Shown here piece after piece: positions 22,519 to 29,893 of a stretch of 40,797 bases of DNA. Both the position numbers and the translations under genes were made by a program. A model generated the notes under the pieces. It had not been told where the DNA came from, ran no database searches, and saw only the letters and a program-made list of their open reading frames with translations. Origin of the DNA: an uncultured Ruminococcus sp. (GTDB taxonomy: Bacteria > Bacillota > Clostridia > Oscillospirales > Ruminococcaceae); contig UQYK01000014.1 of the NCBI GenBank assembly GCA_900545285.1, forward strand, positions 1 to 40,797, read 5' to 3'. How positions within the stretch are numbered: position 1 is the first letter of the stretch; the number at the start of each line of letters is the position of its first letter.

Positions 22519-23649
22519 ATGGAACATTATTTTGACAATGCTGCAACAACCAAACCGTGCGCAGAAGCAGCGGCTGCGGTTATGAGCTGCATTTCCACGC
22601 ATTACGGCAATCCGTCCTCACTGCACCGGAAGGGGCTGGAGGCACAGCACGAAATGGAATTTGCAAGACAGCAAATTGCAGCTGCTCTGGGATGTAAGGC
22701 ACAGGAGATCTTGTTTACCTCCGGTGCAACAGAAAGTACAAATCTGGCGCTGCGCGGTGCCGCTGCTGCATATGGCCGCAAACGGAAAAAGATCATTGTG
22801 AGTGCAGTAGAACATGCCTCGGTAAAAGAAACCATGGCACACCTGGAAACACAGGGCTTTCAGATTGTTGCTGTACCGCCGGATAAGAACGGCATTTATC
22901 ATACGGCAGATTTCTTGAAAGAAGTGGATGCAGAAACCTGTCTTATCAGCATGATGCTGGTAAATAATGAAAATGGCGCCCGACTCCCGGCAGAGGAGGT
23001 ATTCCGCAGCGCAAAGCGGCGGGATCCGGAGATTATCACCCACTGTGACGCGGTGCAGGGGTTTTTGAAAATTCCCATGAAAACCAGAACACTGGGTGCA
23101 GATCTGATTTCCCTGAGCGGTCACAAGGTGCACGCCTTAAAAGGAGCAGGTGCACTTTATGTACGGCAGGGCGTTCGTCTGCGTCCGGTGCTGTATGGCA
23201 GTCATCAGGAAAAAGGACTGCGTCCGGGAACGGAGAGTGTTCCGCTGATCGCAGCATTTGGTGCGGCGGCAGGCGCGCTGTTCCCTACAATCGAACAGCG
23301 GTATCAAAAGGTTTCGCAGCTGCGTGAAGCACTGATACAGGGATTGCAGAAAATGGATGGCGTAATTATCCGGGATATTCCCGGCGCGTCTCCCTATGTG
23401 CTGAATATTTCTCTGCTCGGCTATCGTTCGGAAATTGTGCTGCACTATCTGGAACAGCGCGAAATCTATATTTCCAGCGGCTCTGCCTGTTCCAAAGGCG
23501 CCAGCAGCGGCGTGCTGGAATTGTTCGGCGCAAAGCCGGAGGAAGTGGACAGTGCACTGCGCATTAGCTTTTGTGCAGAGAATACGGAAGAAGATGTTGC
23601 TGCATTGCTGCAGGGATTACAGGATGCGCAGCGGGAACTGATGCATTAA
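22519..23649 (+). CDS. Cysteine desulfurase (NifS/IscS family, ThiI partner)
   Basis: A 376-residue PLP enzyme that removes sulfur from L-cysteine as an enzyme-bound persulfide. The start MEHYFDNAATTKP is the family N-terminus. The PLP lysine is in SLSGHKVHALKGAGALYV (K203) and the persulfide cysteine in SSGSACSKG (C324). No scaffold gene iscU or regulator iscR is adjacent; instead thiI follows after 53 bp. This resembles the Bacillus arrangement in which a dedicated desulfurase (NifZ) supplies a ThiI lacking a rhodanese domain. GGAAGGA precedes the start. Its role in tRNA 4-thiouridine rather than Fe-S clusters is inferred from this pairing. Confidence 0.9.
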   Translation: MEHYFDNAATTKPCAEAAAAVMSCISTHYGNPSSLHRKGLEAQHEMEFARQQIAAALGCKAQEILFTSGATESTNLALRGAAAAYGRKRKKIIVSAVEHASVKETMAHLETQGFQIVAVPPDKNGIYHTADFLKEVDAETCLISMMLVNNENGARLPAEEVFRSAKRRDPEIITHCDAVQGFLKIPMKTRTLGADLISLSGHKVHALKGAGALYVRQGVRLRPVLYGSHQEKGLRPGTESVPLIAAFGAAAGALFPTIEQRYQKVSQLREALIQGLQKMDGVIIRDIPGASPYVLNISLLGYRSEIVLHYLEQREIYISSGSACSKGASSGVLELFGAKPEEVDSALRISFCAENTEEDVAALLQGLQDAQRELMH

Positions 23650-23702
23650 GTTGAATTTCTAAAGAAGAAATACGCTCTGAAACGGGCAAAGGAGTAAATT
23701 GC

Positions 23703-24878
23703 ATGGCAAAAGAATTGATTTTGGCAAAGTACGGGGAAATGGCGCTGAAAGGCCTGAACCGCGGAACATTTGAAGATATCCTGATGAAAAATCTGCGCCG
23801 CCGTCTGAAAACATTCGGCGCATTTAAACTGAAACGGGCACAGTCCACGATTTATATGGAACCCCTTTCGGACGAAATAGATCTGGACGAGGTGCTGGAA
23901 CACTTGCAGTGTGTATTTGGCATTGCGGCGCTGTGCCGTGCCTGCGTCTGTGAAAAGACGATGGAAGATATTGCGGCGAAGGCTGTGCCGTATCTGGAAG
24001 AAGTAATGCAGAGTGCTAATACTTTTAAAGTGGAAGCAAAGCGCGCAGATAAGGCATTTCCGCTGAAGTCCCCGGAAATCTGTGCGGAACTGGGCGGCAT
24101 CCTTCTGGAAGCGTATCCCCATCTTTCCGTAGATGTCCGGAATCCGGATGTCACTGTTATGGTGGAAATCCGGGATACCAACGCCTTTGTACACGGTGCC
24201 AACCTGAAGGGCGCCGGTGGCCTGCCTGTTGGCAGCAGCGGAAAGGCAATGCTGCTGCTGTCCGGCGGCATTGACAGTCCGGTGGCCGGCTATCGGATGG
24301 CACGCAGGGGTGTGCACATTTCTGCCATTCACTATGTCAGCCCGCCGTATACCTCTGACCGTGCACAGGAAAAGGTAGAACAGCTCTGTCAGGAACTGAC
24401 ACCGTACTGCGGTAATATTGCTTTTTTCTGCGTGCCGTTTACTGAAATTCAGGAGGCAATCAAGACCTATTGTCCGGAGGAATATTTTACCGTAATTATG
24501 CGGCGGCTCATGATGGAAATTGCACAGAAAATCGCGGCGAAGGATGAGTGCCTGGCCCTGATTACCGGGGAGAGCGTGGGACAGGTGGCAAGCCAGACCA
24601 TGCAGGCGATTGCCTGTACCGATGCGGTCAGCAAAATCCCGGTATTCCGTCCGCTGATCGGCATGGACAAGACAGAGATTGTGGAGACTGCACGTGCAAT
24701 CGGCACCTTTGAGACCTCGACCCTGCCGTATGAGGACTGCTGCACAGTCTTTACGCCGAAGCATCCCAAGGTGCGTCCGGCACTGGAAGATGTGGAAAAA
24801 GCCCAGGCGAAATTCGACTTTACAGAATTGGTGGAAAAGGCAGCAGAAAATACAACAATGAAGATTTTTAAACTGTAA
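23703..24878 (+). CDS. thiI: tRNA 4-thiouridine synthase ThiI (short form)
   Basis: A 391-residue enzyme that adenylates uridine 8 of tRNA and replaces oxygen with sulfur. Order of domains: N-terminal ferredoxin-like region (KYGEMALKGLNRGTFE), THUMP RNA-binding domain (about 60-165), and the PP-loop adenylation domain with LLLSGGIDSPVAGY (Ser187 in the loop). Conserved C-terminal blocks are GESVGQVASQTMQAI and YEDCCTVFTPKHP. The E. coli rhodanese extension is absent, so sulfur must come directly from a desulfurase, which the preceding gene supplies. AAAGGAG is well placed before the ATG. Thiamine synthesis is a secondary role in some bacteria; a TPP riboswitch lies in this window but 16 kb away. 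Confidence 0.94.
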   Translation: MAKELILAKYGEMALKGLNRGTFEDILMKNLRRRLKTFGAFKLKRAQSTIYMEPLSDEIDLDEVLEHLQCVFGIAALCRACVCEKTMEDIAAKAVPYLEEVMQSANTFKVEAKRADKAFPLKSPEICAELGGILLEAYPHLSVDVRNPDVTVMVEIRDTNAFVHGANLKGAGGLPVGSSGKAMLLLSGGIDSPVAGYRMARRGVHISAIHYVSPPYTSDRAQEKVEQLCQELTPYCGNIAFFCVPFTEIQEAIKTYCPEEYFTVIMRRLMMEIAQKIAAKDECLALITGESVGQVASQTMQAIACTDAVSKIPVFRPLIGMDKTEIVETARAIGTFETSTLPYEDCCTVFTPKHPKVRPALEDVEKAQAKFDFTELVEKAAENTTMKIFKL

Positions 24879-24910
24879 GCAGCACTTTGTGAGGAAAGGT
24901 TTGGCCGGGT

Positions 24911-25516
24911 ATGAACGATATTGTGTTGGATCAGGCGGAATTGTGTCAAATCTATAAAGACACAGAAAAAAGGCTTGACAAAACCCTGATGCATATTGTA
25001 CAATTACTAGATGAAGATCACAGCACTGCGGCAACTGCGGAGAGCTGTACCGGTGGTTTGCTGTCTGCTGCAATTACATCTGTACCGGGGGCTTCTCATG
25101 TGTTTGAACTGGGGCTGTGTACCTACGCAGAGCGTATGAAAACGCGGTTTCTGGATGTTCCGCCGGATATGATTGCGTCACAGGGCGTAGTCAGCGCGGC
25201 TGTTGCTGCCGCTATGGCAAGAGGACTGCAAAAGCAAACCGGTGCGAAACTCTGTCTGTCGGTGACAGGCATTGCAGGGCCGGGAGGCGGAACGCCGGAG
25301 CAGCCGGTAGGAACGGTGTATGCCGGTCTCCTGCTGGGAGATCAGATGCGGATTGCGCCGCTGCAGCTCTGGCGGTTCGGACTGCAAACGCGTCCGGAAA
25401 TCCGGCAGGGTACGGCTGTCTGTGTCTTTGGTCTGGCGGAACGTTATCTGATGGAGGAAGCAGAATGCAGAAAAATGAAACAGCTGCAATCGAAAAATCC
25501 GGGGAAGAACAGCTGA
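24911..25516 (+). CDS. pncC: Nicotinamide-nucleotide amidase (CinA C-terminal domain)
   Basis: A 201-residue stand-alone CinA_C domain, which hydrolyses nicotinamide mononucleotide to nicotinate mononucleotide in pyridine nucleotide recycling. Motifs TAESCTGGLLS (42-52, nucleophilic Ser region), YAERMK and SVTGIAGPGGGTPEQPVGTVY are complete. The N-terminal molybdopterin-type domain of full CinA is missing; instead there is a 30-residue helical lead-in, and an internal ATG at residue 27 is an alternative start. It follows thiI by 32 bp. Its last 52 bp overlap the start of the sortase gene in another frame, which suggests translational coupling. Confidence 0.88.
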   Translation: MNDIVLDQAELCQIYKDTEKRLDKTLMHIVQLLDEDHSTAATAESCTGGLLSAAITSVPGASHVFELGLCTYAERMKTRFLDVPPDMIASQGVVSAAVAAAMARGLQKQTGAKLCLSVTGIAGPGGGTPEQPVGTVYAGLLLGDQMRIAPLQLWRFGLQTRPEIRQGTAVCVFGLAERYLMEEAECRKMKQLQSKNPGKNS

Positions 25517-26820
25517 ATACAGCCGCTGAATCTCCGGAAAAAGAGATATCTGCTGAAGCAAAGCCAGATAAAACGAATCCGGTCTCCGCAGATTCCTCAG
25601 AAAAGGAACCGCTGAAAACCGCGGACAAGATCTCTGCCATCCGGTCAAATCTGTATCGGATGGCACGGGAAGAAGAGGAAGAAGAGGTCTCTTTGCGTGT
25701 GGCCTATCAGATTAAACAGGTCAAGGCGCGCAAAGAGCATCCGGAGAAATTTCCGCCGCCTCCGCCGCTGAAGCCGATTTTGCCGGAACGGCCGGAAAAG
25801 CGCACCTTTCGGCAGAAGGTACGGGGGCTGTTTCCACAGAAAGGAGATGCTGGGGGAGAAGTGGCAAGAAAATGTATTTTTTTGTTTTCTGCCGCAGTTT
25901 TTCTGGTGTGCCTGGTTTTGATTGTCCTTTATTTTGTGGATGTGTTCCGGGCAGATTCCATGTATGAGGACATCGGCTCTTCTTACCATGCGCGGCAGCC
26001 CGAACTTGTGACCGAAGCAGCAACAGAACCGCAGACAGGGGAAACCCAGGAACCGACAGAGAAAATCTACTCGCTGCTGCCGGGTGCGGCAGAGCTTCTG
26101 GCGATGAATGAGGAAACCGCGGGATGGATCACCATTCCGGATACAAAGGTGGACTATCCGGTGATGCATCACCTGGACGATCAGCCGGGAGAAGAATATT
26201 ACCTTTATCGCAATATGCAGAAAGAGGATTCTAAGCCTGGCTCGATTTTCCTGGATTACCGCTGCTCCTTTGATCAGGTCGGCGCCGACGGAACGCTGGA
26301 AACGCCGAATTCGGACAACCTGATTATTTATGGACACAATATGCGGGACGGCTCTATGTTCGGTACGTTAAAATATTACCGTACCGATGAAAATTATTAT
26401 GAACAGCACCCGATTATCCAGTTGAATTCCAATTATGAAACCTATCAGTATAAGATATTTGGGTACTTTATTGCGGATGCAGAGGATACAACAGATACCA
26501 GATTCGATTACTGGAACGACATCGATTTTGAAGACGAAGCGGCGTTCTATGACTATGTCAATGAAGTGAAGCGTCGGTCTCTTCGCCTGACAAATATTGA
26601 TGTCCAGTACGGAGATCCGCTCCTGACGCTTTCCACCTGCAACAGCGTGTTTGATACGGCGCGCCTGGTGATTGTGGCAAGGCGGGTACGGGACGGCGAA
26701 GCTCCATATGACCGAGTTGTGGGCAGTACGCCCAATCCCAACATTAAGTGGCCGAATGTGTACTATCTGTGGAATAAGAAAACTTATGATCCCAATGCCC
26801 CGTTTGTACCGTATGGATAA
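25465..26820 (+). CDS. Class B sortase with long cytosolic N-terminal extension
   Basis: A 451-residue membrane-anchored transpeptidase. Residues 1-132 are charged and low-complexity, with a run of Glu (69-74) and a Pro run (97-101). They are predicted cytosolic, because the single membrane segment is at about 136-161. An extracellular Thr/Glu-rich stalk (165-200) leads to the sortase barrel. Catalytic residues are His291 (LIIYGHNM), Cys392 (LTLSTC) and Arg400 (8 after the Cys, class B spacing). The open frame extends far upstream, but GGAGG 7 nt before 25465 fixes this start, giving a 52-bp overlap with pncC. Sortases link secreted proteins to cell wall or pilus subunits. In cellulosomal ruminococci they anchor scaffoldins, but no sorting-signal substrate is encoded here. 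The cytosolic extension is unusual. Confidence 0.88.
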   Translation: MQKNETAAIEKSGEEQLNTAAESPEKEISAEAKPDKTNPVSADSSEKEPLKTADKISAIRSNLYRMAREEEEEEVSLRVAYQIKQVKARKEHPEKFPPPPPLKPILPERPEKRTFRQKVRGLFPQKGDAGGEVARKCIFLFSAAVFLVCLVLIVLYFVDVFRADSMYEDIGSSYHARQPELVTEAATEPQTGETQEPTEKIYSLLPGAAELLAMNEETAGWITIPDTKVDYPVMHHLDDQPGEEYYLYRNMQKEDSKPGSIFLDYRCSFDQVGADGTLETPNSDNLIIYGHNMRDGSMFGTLKYYRTDENYYEQHPIIQLNSNYETYQYKIFGYFIADAEDTTDTRFDYWNDIDFEDEAAFYDYVNEVKRRSLRLTNIDVQYGDPLLTLSTCNSVFDTARLVIVARRVRDGEAPYDRVVGSTPNPNIKWPNVYYLWNKKTYDPNAPFVPYG

Positions 26821-26920
26821 ACGTCTGGCATAGAACAGACGCGAGGGACACCGGCAGAAATCTTGATGATTCCTGCTGTCTCCACCATGGGTATATCGTG
26901 ATAGAAAGAGGAATGACAAT

Positions 26921-27736
26921 ATGAAACGATGGCAAACCAGCACGATGGCGATTGCAGCATGTATTGCAATGCTTGCAACCGGCGGATGTGCATCACAAAT
27001 TGACCAGACTGCCAACACTGCCGCGACAACAGAAGCGGCAACGGAGGCAGCAACAGAAGCACCGACAGCTGCACCGGAACTGACAGAACGCGCCAAGAAG
27101 CTTTTGGAGCAGAATCCGGATACAGTAGGATATATTACCATTGATGGTACACAGGTGGACAATCCGGTTGTACAGACTGTGGACAATGATTATTATTTGT
27201 CCATTGGATTTGACGGACAGGAATTCCGGGCCGGTACCGTATTTATGGACTATCGGGATCAGTTCGGTGCTGATCCGGAACAGTGGTCTGAGAATATTGT
27301 GCTCTACGGGCATAATATGGCAGACAATACTATGTTTGGTTCTCTGCGGCGCTATCGCCAGGAGCCTTCTTATTACAAGGAAAAGCCGTTCATCACATTC
27401 AGTTCAAACTATGGAGACTACACTTATGTGATGTTTGGCCTGATTATCACCGGCGGAGATGCCGACTCGGATTTCCGGTATTGGGATATGGAGGAACTGG
27501 ATGATAAGGCAACCTTTGACAGCTATGTCAAATCCGTGGAATCGAAGAACATGATTGACAATCCGCTGGATGTCCAGTTCGGCGATTCAATCCTCACACT
27601 GTCTACCTGCTATTCGGACGAAGATAACTCCCGTTTTGTTGTTATCGCACGCCGTCTGCGGGAGGGAGAGGATACCGCTACACTCCTGAAAACCATTCAG
27701 GAAGCCGGCGGAGAAACCACTGCTGCACAGGAGTGA
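26921..27736 (+). CDS. Second class B sortase, possibly lipid-anchored
   Basis: A 271-residue sortase with an N-terminal hydrophobic signal (MKRWQTSTMAIAACIAMLATGGC). The TGGC at residues 20-23 may be a lipobox, although Thr at -3 is not typical; otherwise this is an uncleaved anchor. A TEAATEAATEAPTAAPE low-complexity stalk follows (37-53). The barrel has His131 (VLYGHNM), Cys230 (LTLSTC) and Arg238. It is clearly a paralogue of the preceding sortase, separated by 100 bp that contain small hairpins (CGTCTG/CAGACG at 26821-26841). It lacks the cytosolic extension of its neighbour. AGAGGA precedes the start. Two adjacent sortases often have different substrates or act in sequence. Confidence 0.85.
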   Translation: MKRWQTSTMAIAACIAMLATGGCASQIDQTANTAATTEAATEAATEAPTAAPELTERAKKLLEQNPDTVGYITIDGTQVDNPVVQTVDNDYYLSIGFDGQEFRAGTVFMDYRDQFGADPEQWSENIVLYGHNMADNTMFGSLRRYRQEPSYYKEKPFITFSSNYGDYTYVMFGLIITGGDADSDFRYWDMEELDDKATFDSYVKSVESKNMIDNPLDVQFGDSILTLSTCYSDEDNSRFVVIARRLREGEDTATLLKTIQEAGGETTAAQE

Positions 27737-27746
27737 CAAAGCATCG

Positions 27747-27863
27747 GTCTTTTTCCAGCGCGGAAAAAGACAAACGGTGTCTTTGCACGTGCGTGCACGA
27801 CCGGAGCAGTAACTGCATTCCGGTACGCCCTGTGCAAATTCAATCAACCGGCATGCATGCCGG
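27747..27863 (+). other. Structured non-coding stretch of consecutive palindromes
   Basis: Three strong inverted repeats follow one another in the 145-bp gap. The first is GTCTTTTTCC-AGCGC-GGAAAAAGAC (27747-27771). The second is a compound stem with outer TTTGCAC (27782-27788) and GTGCAAA (27832-27838) enclosing ACCGGA-GCAGT...ACTGC-TCCGGT (27800-27824). The third is the perfect palindrome CCGGCATGCATGCCGG (27848-27863), ending 18 bp before the next start codon. None has a T-run, so terminators are unlikely. It could be an RNA leader, a processing site or a small RNA. Confidence 0.65.
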
Positions 27864-27881
27864 AACAAATGGAGTTTTGAT

Positions 27882-28979
27882 ATGAAAAAATGTTACCCAC
27901 ATGCGGGTATTGCGCTCGCAGTTGCGGCATTGCTGGCAGGAGTTTCTGCAATCAATGCCTATGCAGTACCAGAAACAGCCGAATCCGGCACGGAAACGGC
28001 TGCGGAGGAAAGCAGCAGTACGCTGTGGAAAGCTGAAATTTCAGATTACGATTCCAGCTTATCATTGGTACAATATGAAGAAGTAAAGCCTACAGAAGAG
28101 CAGGTGACTGCGATCGAACAGGCAACAGCACCGAAGGCAGCTGCGTCTTCCGCTTCTGTAGAACTGGCTTCTTCCGATGCGGCTGGCAATGCAAATGTCG
28201 GCGCGGCAGCAGCCCTTGGCGCTCCGCAGGCCGGTCAGTTTGCATTTACCACCTATGGATATGGACATTGCGTAGGCATGAGCCAGAACGGTGCAAACTA
28301 TTATGCAACCTATGGCGGCTATGACTACCAGTCAATTTTATTTCACTATTATCCCGGAACCACACTGGTTCAGGAAGATGCCAGCGGTACCATTACTGCC
28401 AACGGCGTCACCGGAAGCGTGGTAGATATTATTTCTCAGATCGTGTATAACGAAATGAGTTCTTCCATGCATCCGGAAGCAATGAAGGCACAGGCTGTAG
28501 CAGCCTATACCTACATTCAATTTTACGGCGGAAAAGTAAGCGGCGTTGCACTCAAGGCCAATCCGCCGCAGAATGTTGTCGATGCAGTTTCTTCTGTGCT
28601 CGGACAGGCACTGTATTACAACGGAAATTATGCATTGACCGTATATGGTGCTTCCAGCGGCGGTGCTACTGCAAATGCTACTGATATTTTTGGAACACAG
28701 TACGACTATCTGGTGAGTGTCCCCAGCGAATACGATGCAGATTATGACCCGTATTACGGCGAGGTCACTTATCTGTCAACAGACGAAGTACGTTCCCGGA
28801 TTCAGAGTGCTTACGGCATTCAGCTTTCCTCCAATCCGGCTAACTGGCTTCAGCTGGAACTGGGCGACAGCGGCTTTGTTCGTTCCGTCAACATTGACGG
28901 TCAGAAAAAAGTCAGCGGCTATTCTCTGCGCGGCATTCTCGGACTGAAGAGTGCCCGGTTTGCCTATATCTGCGGTTAA
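27882..28979 (+). CDS. Secreted SpoIID/LytB-type protein with circularly permuted domain order
   Basis: A 365-residue exported protein: signal peptide 1-28 (cleavage near AYA), then a low-complexity Ala/Glu/Ser linker to about 115. The conserved blocks of SpoIID, a glycan-strand lytic transglycosylase, are all present but in swapped order. The normally C-terminal block YGYGHCVGMSQNGA...ILFHYYPGTTL (125-162) comes first. It is followed by the normally N-terminal block NEMSSSMHPEAMKAQAVAAY (190-209, catalytic Glu equivalent E191), then YGASSGGATANATDIFG (255-271) and finally LRGILGLKSARF (349-360), after which the protein ends. GHC replaces the usual GHG. C130 and C364 would be close if the fold is kept. 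The context with two sortases suggests a cell-wall role rather than engulfment. GGAG is 7 nt upstream. Confidence 0.8.
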   Translation: MKKCYPHAGIALAVAALLAGVSAINAYAVPETAESGTETAAEESSSTLWKAEISDYDSSLSLVQYEEVKPTEEQVTAIEQATAPKAAASSASVELASSDAAGNANVGAAAALGAPQAGQFAFTTYGYGHCVGMSQNGANYYATYGGYDYQSILFHYYPGTTLVQEDASGTITANGVTGSVVDIISQIVYNEMSSSMHPEAMKAQAVAAYTYIQFYGGKVSGVALKANPPQNVVDAVSSVLGQALYYNGNYALTVYGASSGGATANATDIFGTQYDYLVSVPSEYDADYDPYYGEVTYLSTDEVRSRIQSAYGIQLSSNPANWLQLELGDSGFVRSVNIDGQKKVSGYSLRGILGLKSARFAYICG

Positions 28980-29184
28980 GATAAACCTTATCACAGAATC
29001 AGACAAATATTTCAGAGGACTCAGAGTCGCAGCAAAAACAGAAATTTTTTGATTCGGGAATCAGAAAGACACAACACATCATACAATATATGGGTATCCA
29101 AACGCCGGCGCAGGCTGTCGCTTCGGATAAACCATACTTCATAAAAACGAATTGGAAAAATGTGAATACCAGGAGGGATGAAAC

Positions 29185-29739
29185 ATGGATTTTCGAGATC
29201 AGTTCCGGAAAATGAGCGATGATGTCACAAAGATGGCAAGAGATGTGGCGGATACTTCGAAAAAAGCAACGGCACGTGCCAGAATCCGCCGGATGATCAA
29301 TAGTTGCAACAGTTCACTCCAATCCATTTACAGTGAGATCGGATCCAGATATTATGTGGAAAATCGGTGTGAACCGGAAGAACAGTATGCCGGCCTGTTT
29401 GAACAGGCAGCAGACCTGATCGCACAGATAGACACATTAAAATCAGAATTGGCAAGTCTGGAAAATGCTTCGATATGCCCGGAATGCGGCTCAAAGGTGA
29501 CAGATGCACAGAAGTTCTGTCCGGAATGCGGCTGCAAGAACGCTTCCTACGGACGATGGAAGGCAGAGGCAGAAGCCGCAGAAACTGCTAGAAAAGCTGC
29601 CAAAGAGGCACAGCAGGCAGAGCGTACTGCACACAAGGAAGCAGAAACAGAAACTTATGAAACCACTGCCACAGTTGTTCCGGCAGAAGAAAGCGATTCT
29701 TCTGATGCCGAGACAACAGAAGAAAAAACACAGGATTGA
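29185..29739 (+). CDS. Coiled-coil zinc-ribbon protein of unknown function
   Basis: A 184-residue cytosolic protein. The N-terminal half is helical and charged (MDFRDQFRKMSDDVTKMARDV..., predicted coiled coil, 1-90). A zinc ribbon with CPECG at about 98-102 and again at 112-116 binds one metal ion. The C-terminal third is a low-complexity Ala/Glu/Lys helix followed by an acidic Thr/Ser tail. Similar proteins are common next to membrane genes in Firmicutes, but I cannot give a function. AGGAGGG lies 6 nt before the start. The preceding 205-bp gap shows a small TGATTC-GAATCA hairpin and no clear promoter. Confidence 0.75.
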   Translation: MDFRDQFRKMSDDVTKMARDVADTSKKATARARIRRMINSCNSSLQSIYSEIGSRYYVENRCEPEEQYAGLFEQAADLIAQIDTLKSELASLENASICPECGSKVTDAQKFCPECGCKNASYGRWKAEAEAAETARKAAKEAQQAERTAHKEAETETYETTATVVPAEESDSSDAETTEEKTQD

Positions 29740-29742
29740 TTT

Positions 29743-29771
29743 TTGACACTCAGGATAAGCTGTAAAACAAT
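29743..29771 (+). promoter_or_regulatory. Possible promoter of ktrB-ktrA
   Basis: TTGACA (29743-29748), 17-bp spacer, AACAAT (29766-29771, 4 of 6 matches to TATAAT). A weak hairpin with T-run (about 29838-29863, GGACA/TGTC then TCTTTTTTG) lies between it and ktrB and could be a terminator or attenuator. I found no recognisable ydaO-type c-di-AMP riboswitch here. Confidence 0.35.
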
Positions 29772-29893
29772 AACGGCTTTGGGAATCTGTCTTTATTGCG
29801 CTTGACTGAGTATACTCCGAAAAGGGCTGATGCGTACGGACAGTGCGTGTCGGTCTTTTTTGATACATGGAGAAAGAAGGAACTTGAAGTATC

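Noticed and set aside
23646..25073. 475-residue minus-strand frame over thiI
   Set aside because: The plus-strand frame encodes an intact ThiI; the minus frame has no motif and no ribosome binding site.
25117..25464. Upstream extension of the first sortase frame
   Set aside because: It runs inside pncC in another frame and encodes an Arg/Cys/Gly-rich shadow; the GGAGG site is before 25465.
29740..29893. c-di-AMP (ydaO-type) riboswitch before ktrB
   Set aside because: The gap is too short and lacks the conserved ydaO blocks; only a weak hairpin with a T-run is present.
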